From the NCBI GenBank assembly GCA_045805265.1, contig JBJMLO010000011.1, positions 62,001 to 126,000 on the forward strand: a stretch of DNA of 64,000 nt. The letters run 5' to 3'. The position numbers and the translations under genes are program-made. How positions within the stretch are numbered: position 1 is the stretch's first letter; each line of letters starts with the position of its first letter. Origin of the DNA: JBJMLO01 sp045805265 (GTDB lineage Bacteria; Actinomycetota; UBA4738; JACQTL01). The notes beneath the pieces are model-generated. The model saw only the letters and a list, made by a program, of their open reading frames with translations, was not told where the DNA came from and did not search any database. Below, in pieces: positions 31,974 to 39,406 of the stretch.

Positions 31974-32784
31974 CCTTGCTCACCTCCTCCGCGAGCCGGT
32001 CGTGGATGTCCACCACGACCCGGGACAGCAGCGCGTCCTCCAGGTGCCGCGGCCGAGGCGCCCGGATGCGGTACTCCTCGAGGAGGACGCCCGGCGCGGC
32101 CGACATCAGCAGGACCCGGTCGGCCAGCAGCGCCGCCTCCCGGACATTGTGGGTGACGAAGACGAACGTCGTCCCGGTCTCGGCCCACACCCGCTGGACC
32201 TCGACCTGCAGCGCCTCCCGGGCCTGGGCGTCGAGCGAGCCGAACGGCTCGTCGGCGAGCAGCACCTCAGGCGAGCACGCCAGCGCCCGCGCCAGGGCGG
32301 CCCGCTGCCGCATGCCTCCCGAGAGCTCGTGGGGGTGCGTGTCGGTGAACCGGGCAAGGTGGACCTTCGAGAGCCAGGCCATGGCCCGCTCCCGGCGCTC
32401 GGCCGGGGGCACGCCGACCATGCGCAGCGCGAACTCCACGTTGCCCAGCACCGTCATCCACGGGAACAGCGCCGGGTCCTGGAACAGGACGGCCCGGTCC
32501 GGCCCCGGCCCGATGACGGGGCGCCCGTTCATGACCACCTCGCCCGAGTCGGGAACGTCCAGGCCGGCCAGGACGTTCAGCACGGTCGACTTGCCGCTGC
32601 CGGACGGGCCGATCAGGCACAGGAACTCCCCCGGAGCGACGTCGAAGGAGATGTCCTCGAGCGCGACGATGCGGCCGCCGCGCGTCGTCGGAAAGGTCTT
32701 CCGGACCCCGCGCACCGAGAGCTTCGGTTCGGACGGTTCGGGTTCCCCCACGACGCCGAGCGTTCGGGCCGCGCCCCTCCTCAT
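31933..32784 (-). CDS. sulfonate/nitrate-type ABC transporter ATP-binding protein
   Basis: A 283-residue ABC ATPase: Walker A GPSGSGKST near residue 60, Q-loop FQDPALFPW, signature LSGGMRQR, Walker B VLLADEP and the H-loop in FVTHN. The FPWMTVLGNVEFAL segment and FLCLIGPSGSGKS are typical of the SsuB/TauB/NrtD class. It lies between cysA (61-base gap) and the TTG-starting permease, which it overlaps. Domain order and class point to a second, sulfonate-type importer built into the sulfate operon. Confidence 0.88.
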   Translation of the reverse strand: MRRGAARTLGVVGEPEPSEPKLSVRGVRKTFPTTRGGRIVALEDISFDVAPGEFLCLIGPSGSGKSTVLNVLAGLDVPDSGEVVMNGRPVIGPGPDRAVLFQDPALFPWMTVLGNVEFALRMVGVPPAERRERAMAWLSKVHLARFTDTHPHELSGGMRQRAALARALACSPEVLLADEPFGSLDAQAREALQVEVQRVWAETGTTFVFVTHNVREAALLADRVLLMSAAPGVLLEEYRIRAPRPRHLEDALLSRVVVDIHDRLAEEVSKVAAREAGEGRDLG

Positions 32785-32844
32785 CTCGCCGCTCCCGAAG
32801 CCGTGACCGCCGTCATGTTCCCCCGCTCGAGTGCCGCGCCCAGG

Positions 32845-33975
32845 CTACCCGGCGGCGGTGGTCGTCGCCTCCGACGCGTCGTCGATCCTGAGGTCGGGGT
32901 CGGCCAGCCCGGCGACCTCGCCGTCCTCCGGGGCGAACAGCTTCGCGTTTCGGAGGTCCACCCACACCTGGTCGCCGGGCTCGTGCGGACCGAGCTCGTC
33001 GTTCGGGATGTGGGCGATCACGGCCTGGCCGTCGGGCAGGCGGAGGTGGAGCTTCGACATCCATCCGATGTCCTTCGACCGCTCCAGGACGCCGGGGAGC
33101 GAGCCGTCGCCGCCCCGCCGGTTCGAGACCCGCACGTCGTGGGGGCGGATGTACGCGTGGGCCTCGGAGCCCTCGTCGATGTGCGTCGCGTCCCACAGCA
33201 CCTGCTCGCCGAACCGCAGGCGACCGCCCCGGACGCTGCCCGTCAGCACGTTCGCCGCCCCGACGAAACCCGCCACGAACGGCGTGGCCGGGTCGTTGTA
33301 CACGGCGTCCGGCGGGCCGACCTGCTCCACCCGGCCCCGATGCATGACCACGATGGTGTTCGCCAGCTCCAGGGCCTCCTCCTGGTCGTGCGTGACCAGC
33401 AGGCTCGTGACGCCCAGCTCGCGGTGGAGCCGGTCGAGCCAGTGCCGGAGGTCCTGGCGCACCCGCGCGTCGAGTGCCCCGAAGGGCTCGTCGAGCAGCA
33501 GGACGCGAGGCCGGGGGGCCAGCGCACGCGCCAGCGCCACGCGTTGACGCTGGCCCCCCGACAGGTGGTGCGGGTAGCGGTCGGCGAACGGCCCGAGCTG
33601 CACCAGCTCGAGGAGCTCGTCGACGCGCGTCCGCACGTCGGGCTTGCCCACCTTGCGGACGGACAGCCCGAAAGCGACGTTGTCCCGCACGCTCATGTGC
33701 CGGAACAGCGCGTAGTGCTGGAACACGAACCCGACCCGGCGGTCCTGCACGCTCGCGTCGGTCTGGTCCTCGCCGGCGATCGTGACGCGTCCGGCCGTGG
33801 GCCGCTCGAGCCCGGCGATGGCCCGGAGCACCGTGCTCTTGCCTGAGCCGCTCGGCCCGAGCAGCGCCGTGATCTTCCCGTCCTCCGCGTCGAACGACAC
33901 GTCGTCCACGGCCGTGAACGAACCGAACCGTTTCGTCAACTGCTCGACGACGATGCCCGCGCTGGTGGCCGTCAT
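32845..33975 (-). CDS. cysA: sulfate/thiosulfate ABC transporter ATP-binding protein
   Basis: The ATPase that drives sulfate import with CysT, CysW and Sbp. Its 376 residues contain Walker A GPSGSGKST, Q-loop FVFQHYALFRHMSV (the H-Y-A-L-F pattern of CysA), signature LSGGQRQR, Walker B LLLDEPFGALDA and the H-loop VTHDQEEAL. A C-terminal TOBE-like regulatory domain follows from about residue 240 (AYIRPHDVRVS). The ATG overlaps the cysW stop codon (ATGA). Confidence 0.94.
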   Translation of the reverse strand: MTATSAGIVVEQLTKRFGSFTAVDDVSFDAEDGKITALLGPSGSGKSTVLRAIAGLERPTAGRVTIAGEDQTDASVQDRRVGFVFQHYALFRHMSVRDNVAFGLSVRKVGKPDVRTRVDELLELVQLGPFADRYPHHLSGGQRQRVALARALAPRPRVLLLDEPFGALDARVRQDLRHWLDRLHRELGVTSLLVTHDQEEALELANTIVVMHRGRVEQVGPPDAVYNDPATPFVAGFVGAANVLTGSVRGGRLRFGEQVLWDATHIDEGSEAHAYIRPHDVRVSNRRGGDGSLPGVLERSKDIGWMSKLHLRLPDGQAVIAHIPNDELGPHEPGDQVWVDLRNAKLFAPEDGEVAGLADPDLRIDDASEATTTAAG

Positions 33976-34871
33976 CTGCCCGCCTCCTTGATCTCCCTGC
34001 GCTTGAAGAACTCGATTCCGACGAGGAGCACGATCGAGAACAGCGCCAGCGTCAGCGCCACCACGTAGCCGGGCTGGTCCTGGCTCTGGTCGAACGCCCG
34101 CAGGATGAACAGCGTGGCGGTCTCGGTCTGCCCCTGGAGCGCGCCGCTCACGATGAGCACCGCGCCGACCTCGCCGATGGCCCGCGCCGCCGACAGGGCG
34201 ATCCCGTACAGCAGCCCCCACCGGATGTTCGGCAGCGTGATCCGGAGGAACGTCTGCAGCCGGGAAGCGCCGAGCGTCCATGCGGCCTGCTCCTCCTCCA
34301 TCCCCAGCTCCTGCAGCACGGGCACGACCTCGCGGATGACGAACGGGATCGAGATGAAGACCGTCACCAGGACCATCGACGGCAACGCGTAGATCACCTG
34401 GATGCCGTGAGCGGCGAAGAACGACTCGAACCACCCGCCCCGGCCGAACAGGAGCACGGCCATCAGCCCGACGATGACCGGCGACACGCCGAGCGGGAGG
34501 TCCACGACGGCGGACACCAGGCGCTTGCCGAAGAACCGGTCCCGGACGATCACCAGGGCGACGATCACGCCCATCACCGTAGTCACGAGGACCGTGATCA
34601 CCATGATGACGAGCGTCAGCTGCAGGGCGTGAAGGACGTCGTGGTCCGAGAACGTCCGCAGCGCGTTCCCCACTCCACCCTTGAGCGCCGACCACGCGAT
34701 GCCGCCCAGCGGGGCGATCAGGAGGACCCCCACGTACAGCAGCGACACCGTCACCATCACGGCCCGCACCCGCCGGCCCCGCCGCGCGTCGGCGTTGGCC
34801 GCCTTCGAGCCGAGCGCCAGGTCCTCCACGGCGCCCGGGCCGAACGGATCCTCGAACTTGGTCGCGCTCAT
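33972..34871 (-). CDS. cysW: sulfate ABC transporter permease CysW
   Basis: A 299-residue permease with six membrane segments after a soluble N-terminal extension of about 40 residues. Marker segments of CysW are LPLGVSPVIVGLM, SIPFVIREVVPVLQELG and the EAA-like loop AAWTLGASRLQTFLRITLPNIRWGL. The end EFFKRREIKEAGR is typical as well. It pairs with CysT, and both reading frames overlap their neighbours by ATGA, which indicates tightly coupled translation of the channel subunits. Confidence 0.93.
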   Translation of the reverse strand: MSATKFEDPFGPGAVEDLALGSKAANADARRGRRVRAVMVTVSLLYVGVLLIAPLGGIAWSALKGGVGNALRTFSDHDVLHALQLTLVIMVITVLVTTVMGVIVALVIVRDRFFGKRLVSAVVDLPLGVSPVIVGLMAVLLFGRGGWFESFFAAHGIQVIYALPSMVLVTVFISIPFVIREVVPVLQELGMEEEQAAWTLGASRLQTFLRITLPNIRWGLLYGIALSAARAIGEVGAVLIVSGALQGQTETATLFILRAFDQSQDQPGYVVALTLALFSIVLLVGIEFFKRREIKEAGR

Positions 34872-35731
34872 GCCGTGTACCCAGAGGTCTTCCGCGACAC
34901 CAGCCGCTCGGTGACCAGCACCAGGACGAACGCCATGCCGAACAGCAAGGCGGACACGGCCGCCGCCTCCGCGTACCGGAACTGGCTGGTCAGCTGGAAG
35001 ATGAACACCGGCGCCGTGAGCGTCTTCCCGGTGAGGTTCCCCGAGACGATCACGATGGCCCCGAACTCCCCGAGGCACCGGGCGAAGGTCAGCAGCGCGC
35101 CGGCCGCGACGGCGGGGAGCAGCGCCGGGAGCATGACCCGGCGGAACGTCGCCCACCGGCCCGCGCCCAGGACCCGGGCCGCCTCCTCCTCGGCGGGATC
35201 CAGCTCGAGGAGCACCGGCTGGACGCTCCGGACGACGAGCGGCAGGGTCACGAACAGCAGCGCGAGCAGGATTCCGATCTGGGTGAAGATGATCTGGACG
35301 CCGTGGTCGGCGAAGAACTTCCCGATCGGAGCGCTCGGGCCGTACAGGGCCCGGAGCATCACGCCCGCGACCAGGGTCGGCACCGCGAAGGGCAGGTCCA
35401 CGATCGTGGACAGGAGGCCCCGGCCCGGGAACGGGACCCGGACCAGGACGTAGGCGAGCAGGGTCCCCAGCACCCCGTTGATCACCGCGGTGATGAGGGC
35501 CATGAACAGCGTGAGTCGGATGGCCTCCCACGCGCCGAAGGACGCGAGGGCGGAGCGGAGGTCCGTCAGCCCGTGGGCGAACCCCGATTGGAGGATGGCC
35601 GCGACCGGCAGGAGGATCATCAGCCCCAGGTACAGCAGGGCCACCCCCCGCAGGGACCAGCGGCCGAGGGTCGCGCCCGACTCACGCCGGGCGCGACTCC
35701 TCTTCCGGGGAAGCGTCGCCTGGACCGACAT
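34868..35731 (-). CDS. cysT: sulfate ABC transporter permease CysT
   Basis: A 287-residue permease with about six membrane segments. CysT marks: LPFAVPTLVAGVMLRALYGP, VQPVLLELDPAEEEAARVLGAG (EAA loop start), FRRVMLPALLPAVAAGALLTFAR and LGEFGAIVIVSGNLTGKT. It follows sbp after 33 bases and overlaps cysW by ATGA. Together CysT and CysW form the sulfate channel through the membrane. Confidence 0.93.
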   Translation of the reverse strand: MSVQATLPRKRSRARRESGATLGRWSLRGVALLYLGLMILLPVAAILQSGFAHGLTDLRSALASFGAWEAIRLTLFMALITAVINGVLGTLLAYVLVRVPFPGRGLLSTIVDLPFAVPTLVAGVMLRALYGPSAPIGKFFADHGVQIIFTQIGILLALLFVTLPLVVRSVQPVLLELDPAEEEAARVLGAGRWATFRRVMLPALLPAVAAGALLTFARCLGEFGAIVIVSGNLTGKTLTAPVFIFQLTSQFRYAEAAAVSALLFGMAFVLVLVTERLVSRKTSGYTA

Positions 35732-35764
35732 CTAGGCCCGGATCTCCATCGAGGTCGGCGCCAT

Positions 35765-36847
35765 CTAGCCCTGCGCCGCCTTGTAGGCCTTGGTGAACGC
35801 GCCGTCGGGCCCGAACACCGTGTCCTTCTCGAGCTGGTCCCATCCGCCGATGTCGTCGGTCGTGAAGTAGTCCTGCACGGCCGGCTCGTCGTCGGTGCCC
35901 TTCTGCGCGGCCTTCACGTCGATGGGCCGCTCGAGCCCCACGGTCTGGAACAGGTCCTGCGCGTCCGGTGTGCGCAGGTAGTTCACGAACGCGTTGGCGA
36001 TGCCCTGCACGCAGTGCGCCTTCGCGTTCTTGTCCACGACCACGGTGGGGGTCTGGATGGCGACCGTCGAGGGCGGCACGACCATCTCGTTGGTGCCGTC
36101 CTTCGTCGCCGAGTCCGCCTGCACCGCGTAGTCGTAGTTGATGGCCACGTCGCCGTTCCCGCCGTCGAAGTCCTTCAGCGAGTCGTTCGCGCTCTTGTCG
36201 AGCACGGTGACGTTCGCGAAGATGCCCTGGAGAAGTCGCTCGGCGTCCGCCGGGTCGTTGGCCTTGTAGCCGGGCACCTTCCCGCGCATCGCGGCGCCGT
36301 ACGCGGCCACGATGTTCCACTTGGCGCCTCCCGACTGCGCGGGGTCAGGCGTGAGGATGTTCAGGCCGGGCTGCGTGAGGTCGCTCCAGTCGTGGATGTG
36401 CTTCGGGTTGCCCTTTCGGACGTCGAACACCACCGCGCCGGTCGCGACGATCGACCCGTTCGGGTCCTTCTTCCAATCGTGGGTGATGAGCCCCGCGTCC
36501 TGGATCGTCTGGACGTCCGGGTCGAGCGACAGCGCGACGATGTCGGCCTGCAGCCCGTTCACGACTGCCTGGGCCTGCGTGGTGCTGCCCCCGAACGAGG
36601 TCAGGAACTGCACCGACTGGTCGTTGTGCTTGTCCTTCCAGTCCGATTGGAAGGACGAGATGAGCTTGCCGTAGGTGTCGTAGACGTTGCTGTACGCGGC
36701 GAGCGTGACGACCGGCGACGCGGCCGGCGTGCTGCAGTCGGCCCCGTCAGGGCTCGCGCTGCTCTTCGAGCACGCGGCGCCGGCGAGGGCGACGACGGAC
36801 AGAACGGCCACGGCCATGAAACCAGGGCGCCGATGCCGGATGACCAT
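35765..36847 (-). CDS. sbp: sulfate-binding lipoprotein
   Basis: The external receptor that hands sulfate to CysTWA. The 360-residue protein has a lipobox (VALAGAAC), so it is lipid-anchored, then a periplasmic-binding fold with sulfate-binder motifs: LAAYSNVYDTYGKLISSF, LTSFGGSTTQAQAVVNGLQADIV, LDPDVQTI and DPAQSGGAKWN. The ATG at 36847 is chosen because AAAGGAG lies 6 nt upstream; a TTG two codons earlier is too close to it. First gene of a seven-gene sulfur uptake operon, preceded by a promoter and a leader of about 165 nt. Confidence 0.92.
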   Translation of the reverse strand: MVIRHRRPGFMAVAVLSVVALAGAACSKSSASPDGADCSTPAASPVVTLAAYSNVYDTYGKLISSFQSDWKDKHNDQSVQFLTSFGGSTTQAQAVVNGLQADIVALSLDPDVQTIQDAGLITHDWKKDPNGSIVATGAVVFDVRKGNPKHIHDWSDLTQPGLNILTPDPAQSGGAKWNIVAAYGAAMRGKVPGYKANDPADAERLLQGIFANVTVLDKSANDSLKDFDGGNGDVAINYDYAVQADSATKDGTNEMVVPPSTVAIQTPTVVVDKNAKAHCVQGIANAFVNYLRTPDAQDLFQTVGLERPIDVKAAQKGTDDEPAVQDYFTTDDIGGWDQLEKDTVFGPDGAFTKAYKAAQG

Positions 36848-36896
36848 GCGCAACTCCTTTCGGTCGACACGGGGTCGACGGAAACGGGGTGAACGC

Positions 36897-37012
36897 GGTC
36901 TCCGGTGGTCCGGTCAACCGGATGGGCTGCCGCGAGGCTCCTGGGTCTCAGGTCACCGTGCGACGACGAACTGCGCTGGTGGCCGGTCTCCGGGGGATAC
37001 CCGGTCAGCCGG
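36897..37012 (-). repeat. duplicated element in the sulfate-operon leader
   Basis: Two related copies at 36985-37012 and 36897-36921, each read on the minus strand as CCGG(C/T)TGACCGG, then a 7-10 base spacer, then CCGGAGACC. They lie downstream of the promoter, inside the transcribed leader. They may be binding sites for a regulator or paired RNA elements. Confidence 0.5.
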
Positions 37013-37019
37013 CTCGCAG

Positions 37020-37049
37020 ACGTTAGCGAGCACAGGACACGAGTGTCAA
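37020..37049 (-). promoter_or_regulatory. promoter of the sulfate uptake operon
   Basis: TTGACA (37044-37049) and TAACGT (37020-37025) with an 18-base spacer on the minus strand, the best full -35/-10 pair in the window. The start site would be near 37013, giving a leader of about 165 nt before sbp. GCTCGC and GCGAGC flank the -10 box and could form a hairpin or operator. Confidence 0.6.
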
Positions 37050-37119
37050 ACACCTCATGTGAAGAGTTCGTTACGGCGTGCCTGGGCTTTTTCGCGCACT
37101 TACCCGTCGCGTCTACCGC

Positions 37120-37125
37120 TACGCT
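37120..37125 (+). promoter_or_regulatory. -10 box, leaderless start of nadE
   Basis: TACGCT, 7 nt before the ATG at 37133; no ribosome-binding site in between. Confidence 0.5.
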
Positions 37126-37132
37126 TGGGTCG

Positions 37133-38863
37133 ATGGTCCGGATCGCGTTGGGGCAGGTGAACACGACCGTCGGGGACCTCGACGGGAACGCCTCGCTCAT
37201 GGCCGAATGGGCCCGGAAGGCCTCCGATGCGGGGGCCGACCTCGTGTGCTTCCCGGAGCTCGCGATCACCGGGTATCCACCGGAGGATCTGGTGCTCAGG
37301 CCAGAGTTCGTCCGGGACAACATCGGGGCGCTCCACGACCTGGCCGCGGCCACCGCGGGGGGATGCGCGGTGCTCACCGGGTTCGTCGACCGCTCCGAAC
37401 GGGGGCTGCACAACGCCGCCGCGCTGCTGTCGGGCGGCGAGGTCGTCGCGCGGTACCACAAGGTGAAGCTGCCGAACTACGGCGTGTTTGACGAGGCGCG
37501 TACGTTCGTCCCGGGGGACGCAGCGTGCCCCATTCGCCTGGCGTCCTCCGCGCTCGGGATCTCCGTGTGCGAGGACGCGTGGTGGCCGGGCCGGCCGTGG
37601 ACCGAGTACGAGGCCATCCGCACCGCGGTGATCCCCAACATCAACTCGTCGCCGTACCACAGGCGCAAGACCGCGGAGCGCCTCGAGGTCGTTCGCGACC
37701 GGGCCAAGGAGACCGGCGCGTGGATCGTGTACGTCAACGCCGTGGGCGGGCAGGACGAGCTGGTGTTCGACGGCGGCTCGATGGTGGTGGCGCCCGACGG
37801 GACGCTGGCGTGGCACGCGGCGACGTTCGAAGAGGACCTGCTGGTGGTCGACCTCGACGTCGGCGAGGCGCCGGAGGCGTACCCGGGCCCGGAGGTCCCG
37901 GGCCGGGGGGTCAGGCCCGCGCCGCCGGACGCGGACCGCCCGCCGTGGCCGGAGGGGCCGCAGGAGGTCCACCACGCGCTGGTGTTGGGACTCGGGGACT
38001 ACGTCCGGAAGAACGGGTTCCGCGAGGTCGTCCTGGGGTTGTCCGGGGGCATCGACTCCGCGCTGGTCGCCACGCTCGCCACCGACGCCCTGGGACCGAG
38101 CGGCGTGCGGGCGCTGGCCATGCCCTCGCCGTTCTCCTCGGAGGCCAGCGTGGCAGACGCCCGGGAGGTGGCGCGCCGGCAGGGGTTCCGGCTCGACGAG
38201 GTGCCCATCGACAAGGCGTTCGCCGCCTACCGGGACGCCCTGGGGCCGCTGTTCGCGGGCACGGAGGAAGGGGTCGCCGAGGAGAACCTCCAGGCCCGGA
38301 TCCGCGGCAACTTGCTGATGGCGCTGTCGAACAAGTTCGGCTCGCTGGTGCTGGCCACCGGGAACAAGAGCGAGATGGCCGTGGGGTACTCGACGCTGTA
38401 CGGCGATCTGGCCGGGGGGTTCGCGCCGATCAAGGACGTCCCGAAGACGCTGGTGTACGAGGTGTGCCGGTGGCGGAACGCGGACGCGGCGGCGCGGGGC
38501 GAGCCCGAGCCCATCCCCCGGTCGATCGTCGACAAGCCGCCGTCAGCCGAGCTCCGGCCGGACCAGCGTGACACGGATTCGCTCCCGCCGTACGACGAGC
38601 TCGATCCCATCGTCGAGGCCTACGTCGAGGACGATCTCTCCCCGGCCGAGATCGTCGCCGCCGGCCACGACCCGGACATCGTCGAGCGGGTGGCCTCCAT
38701 GATCGACCGGGCCGAGTACAAGCGCCGTCAGGCCCCGCCCGGGGTGAAGATCACCCCGAAGGCGTTCGGCCGGGACCGCCGCCTGCCGATCACCAACCGC
38801 TACCGTCGCCGCGTGGCCGACCCCCGGGGCCCGGCCGGTCCGACCTCGCCCCGGGCGGGCTGA
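37133..38863 (+). CDS. nadE: glutamine-dependent NAD+ synthetase
   Basis: Makes NAD+ from deamido-NAD+, ATP and glutamine. The 576-residue protein is the two-domain form: an N-terminal nitrilase-type glutaminase (1-270) with the catalytic Glu-Lys-Cys set visible as FPELAITGYPPEDL, YHKVKLPNYGVFDE and SVCEDAWWPG, and a C-terminal synthetase (290-576) with the PPi-loop LGLSGGIDSALVATLA and ATGNKSEMAVGYSTLYGDLAGGF. ATG 37133 is set by the TACGCT box 7 nt upstream. It is divergent from the sulfate operon and is followed by tRNA-Lys. Confidence 0.95.
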   Translation: MVRIALGQVNTTVGDLDGNASLMAEWARKASDAGADLVCFPELAITGYPPEDLVLRPEFVRDNIGALHDLAAATAGGCAVLTGFVDRSERGLHNAAALLSGGEVVARYHKVKLPNYGVFDEARTFVPGDAACPIRLASSALGISVCEDAWWPGRPWTEYEAIRTAVIPNINSSPYHRRKTAERLEVVRDRAKETGAWIVYVNAVGGQDELVFDGGSMVVAPDGTLAWHAATFEEDLLVVDLDVGEAPEAYPGPEVPGRGVRPAPPDADRPPWPEGPQEVHHALVLGLGDYVRKNGFREVVLGLSGGIDSALVATLATDALGPSGVRALAMPSPFSSEASVADAREVARRQGFRLDEVPIDKAFAAYRDALGPLFAGTEEGVAEENLQARIRGNLLMALSNKFGSLVLATGNKSEMAVGYSTLYGDLAGGFAPIKDVPKTLVYEVCRWRNADAAARGEPEPIPRSIVDKPPSAELRPDQRDTDSLPPYDELDPIVEAYVEDDLSPAEIVAAGHDPDIVERVASMIDRAEYKRRQAPPGVKITPKAFGRDRRLPITNRYRRRVADPRGPAGPTSPRAG

Positions 38864-38896
38864 GGCGGCCCGGCGGGCCCTATGCTGGGGCGCCAC

Positions 38897-38968
38897 GGGC
38901 CGGTAGCTCAGTGGAAGAGCAGGGGGCTTTTAACCCTCGTGGCGCGGGTTCGAACCCCGCCCGGCCCT
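38897..38968 (+). tRNA. tRNA-Lys (TTT)
   Basis: 72 nt. Acceptor stem GGGCCGG/CCGGCCC, D-arm GCTC...GAGC, anticodon loop CTTTTAA (TTT) on a GGGGG/CCCTC stem with one G-T pair, and T-arm GCGGG-TTCGAAC-CCCGC. CCA is not encoded. TATGCT lies 10 nt upstream as a likely -10 box. Confidence 0.95.
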
Positions 38969-38995
38969 CCGCGGAACATCCATCGGGGACGCGAG

Positions 38996-39397
38996 ATGAA
39001 GAAGACGACCCGCACATTCCACATGAACGAGGCGCCGCGCGCCGAGATGCGGCTGCTCCTGGAAGAGGGAGCGGCGCGCGCCGGCCTGCCCCAGGCCACG
39101 CTCGACGACCTCCTGCTCGCCACGTGGGAGGCATGCGTGCAGGCCACGTCGCACTCCGGGGAGCCCAGGGTCGAGGTCGCGGTGCTGGCCGGAGATCACG
39201 CCGTGGAGATCGAGATCCGCAACCCGGGCATCTACCGGACCGAGGACAAGACTGCGGAGATGCGGGCCGATCAGCGCCTGGGCGTCGCCCTGACGATGGC
39301 GATGGCGATGTCGCTCGTCGACGAGATCCACGTGGACCCCGGCAGCGAGGGGGACCCCGGGACCCTGATCCGGATGGTGAAGCTCACCGGGCCGTAG
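38996..39397 (+). CDS. RsbW-like anti-sigma/serine kinase family ATP-binding protein
   Basis: A 133-residue GHKL-fold protein with a HATPase_c_2 look: LDDLLLATWEACVQATSHSG is the N-box helix (E-A-x-x-Q/N), and VEIEIRNPGIYRTED and QRLGVALTMAMAMSLVDEI are the later nucleotide-site segments. In the N-box the usual N-A is replaced by Q-A-T-S, so ATP binding may be altered. RsbW-type proteins bind sigma factors or anti-anti-sigma partners; none is encoded nearby. It follows tRNA-Lys after 27 bases and is convergent with the lysyl-oxidase-like gene. Confidence 0.75.
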   Translation: MKKTTRTFHMNEAPRAEMRLLLEEGAARAGLPQATLDDLLLATWEACVQATSHSGEPRVEVAVLAGDHAVEIEIRNPGIYRTEDKTAEMRADQRLGVALTMAMAMSLVDEIHVDPGSEGDPGTLIRMVKLTGP

Positions 39398-39406
39398 GCC
39401 CCGTTG

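Noticed and set aside
36854..37013. SAM riboswitch in the sulfate leader
   Set aside because: A GGCCACC...GGTGACC pair recalls part of SAM-I, but the kink-turn region, the conserved core and the closing stem could not be matched. Only the duplicated element is reported.
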